This document shows positions 63,101 through 64,000 of a stretch of DNA of 64,000 bases, piece after piece (position 1 is the first letter of the stretch; every line of letters begins with the position of its first letter). This stretch comes from Baylisascaris procyonis (lineage: Eukaryota; Nematoda; Chromadorea; Rhabditida; Ascarididae). The notes under the pieces were generated by a model. The model had not been told where the DNA came from. It saw nothing but the letters and a program-made list of their open reading frames with translations, and ran no database searches. The stretch spans positions 50,111-114,110 of the forward strand of contig JAZARR010000064.1 in the NCBI GenBank assembly GCA_037389465.1. The letters are read 5' to 3'. A program made the translations under genes and the position numbers.

Positions 63101-63447
63101 AAGCACTAACTGCACGACAAAAAAATACACATTTCTTAATGGCAGATTCCAACTTATTTCCTCTTCGCTTCATTACTTTAGTGACTTTTGAAAACTACAG
63201 CAGAAAGACAAATGAACAATGGAAGAACCCATCAAAAAATCCAATAATGCTTCCAATATCTTCAGAAGAACTTAAAACTACCTGCCAACAAGCCACCATA
63301 ACGTCATAAATCTCTTCAGGACAATTGTCGGGCGCCTCCATGCGATAGCCTTCTTTTAAGCATGAGTAGAGCTGCTGCATAGCGATCGATGGATAAGGCG
63401 TACCACCAAGAGTCATTATTTCCCACAATAAAATACCAAACGACCAC
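57101..63447 (-). CDS. egl-15: EGL-15/FGFR-like receptor tyrosine kinase, C-terminal exons (5' part outside window)
   Basis: Exons (transcript order) 63447-63282, 61386-61303, 60387-60238, 59945-59725, 59220-58898, 58145-57989 and 57386-57101 join in phase to 461 residues. The first gives the kinase C-lobe: [43 protein letters not shown]. The second completes it ([20 protein letters not shown]). LWEIxTLGGxPYP and KEGxRMxxPxNC are typical of FGF receptors; DYxDWML matches my memory of EGL-15. The tail is long (over 370 residues) with Pro and Ser/Asp runs ([21 protein letters not shown]) and tyrosines in NYLEV, HYAFV, HYVNIPQ, AYEPD and IEYADV. YVNI fits the pYxN consensus for Grb2/SEM-5. The 59725/59220 junction uses a weak donor and the last acceptor is TTTAAG, so these two joins are less sure. 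Ligand-binding, membrane and ATP-binding parts lie beyond the right edge. Confidence 0.85.
60562..60612 (-). CDS. Possible extra in-frame exon of the receptor kinase tail
   Basis: Between a CGCACAG acceptor and a GAAAAG/GTTGAG donor lies exactly 51 bases encoding [17 protein letters not shown]. Both flanking exons meet in phase 0, so it would insert 17 residues without a shift. If the donor is skipped the frame continues to a TGA after EERPDEN, giving an alternative short C-terminus. Not proven; the acceptor is only moderate. Confidence 0.45.
62380..62395. repeat. A-rich run in a receptor kinase intron
   Basis: Short AAATAAAAAAAAAACG run within the ~1.9-kb intron between the two kinase-domain exons (61387-63281). 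The rest of that intron shows no other feature. Confidence 0.6.
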
Positions 63448-64000
63448 CTGTAAATAGTGTCTAAGCATAAAGTTGATCAAATTATTGCTTATTTTAACTA
63501 ATAGTACAGAATTTTTGCAGCTGCTTTTGTATCAGGACTTCAGTGAAGCAGCAAACTAAGTAAAAAGTGCACCAAGGAAAAAGGCAAATATAGCCACCCA
63601 GACGATGACTGTATTCCAAAAAATCAAGCGGATAAGAAAGTGCATCTTCGGAATCAAAAAGGTAAGAAATTGCACCTTAGAAATAACTATTCAAGAAAAA
63701 AACGAACGTAGAAACCATTCTAAGTTTTCTTTGAGGATCACCTTCATAGTGCCGCAGAAGAAAAAAATTTTACAGCACTATTCTGTTTTAGTTGAAATTT
63801 AGAGATGCGCATTGAGAAAGGGAAAAAATCAAACCGATTAAACAAACGAAATGCTTAGAATTCCTTCCACAGCAAAATGGATAAGCATATTCGAATAATA
63901 AAAAATAAAAATAAAAAATCATTGTTTTCAGCATAGTTTTTTCGTTCGGCGAATAAACATTATCTCAAGAGAAGAAATTAAACGTCCCGTTAATGTATCG
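63448..64000. other. Intron of the receptor kinase gene at the window edge
   Basis: Begins (on the minus strand) upstream of the TTTACAG acceptor of the first visible kinase exon. I saw no earlier kinase motif (no HRDLAARN or DFG-type sequence) on the minus strand, so the next exon is outside. Confidence 0.6.

Overview
The window looks like part of a nematode nuclear genome. It is AT-rich, with short exons, TTTCAG-type splice acceptors, long introns and many microsatellites. Three gene models have nematode-type products: a secreted cysteine glutathione peroxidase, a divergent heterotrimeric G-protein alpha subunit, and the C-terminal part of an EGL-15/FGFR-like receptor tyrosine kinase. Introns of several hundred bases to about 1.4 kb and wide intergenic spaces suggest a strongylid-type parasite rather than Caenorhabditis; this is inference. 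From memory, egl-15, gpx-3/gpx-5 and gpa-5 are all X-linked in C. elegans, so the window may be X-derived.

Layout. Positions 1-5271 (minus strand) hold one uninterrupted BEL/Pao retrotransposon polyprotein: Gag, zinc knuckles, aspartic protease, reverse transcriptase, RNase H and integrase. It runs off the left edge, with a candidate primer-binding site and LTR at about 5376-5737. From 5.7 to 13 kb there is mostly non-coding DNA with microsatellites and a few unassigned ORFs. A four-exon glutathione peroxidase (plus strand) spans 13116-16728. Between 17 and 25.6 kb lie a possible secreted-peptide exon, an unassigned minus-strand ORF and a 30/60-bp minisatellite (23.13-23.72 kb). An eight-exon Galpha gene (plus strand, 364 aa, phases consistent throughout) spans 25652-32470. 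From 32.5 to 57 kb no gene could be named; this part holds palindromes, a roughly 1.8-kb structure with 190-bp inverted repeats around a long (TA)n tract, other simple repeats, and several isolated exon-like islands. At 57101-63447 (minus strand) are the last seven or eight exons of the FGFR-like kinase; its start lies beyond the right edge.

How the genes relate. The Galpha and the receptor kinase are separate signalling genes on opposite strands, and the peroxidase is a secreted antioxidant. Nothing suggests an operon. The best points for a second look are the unbroken BEL/Pao reading frame, the GC-AG first intron of the Galpha gene, the long kinase tail with a Grb2/SEM-5-type YVNI site and a possible in-frame 51-nt extra exon, the higher-order minisatellite, the inverted-repeat element, and the exon-like islands in the 'empty' 33-57 kb region. 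No clear undescribed system was found.
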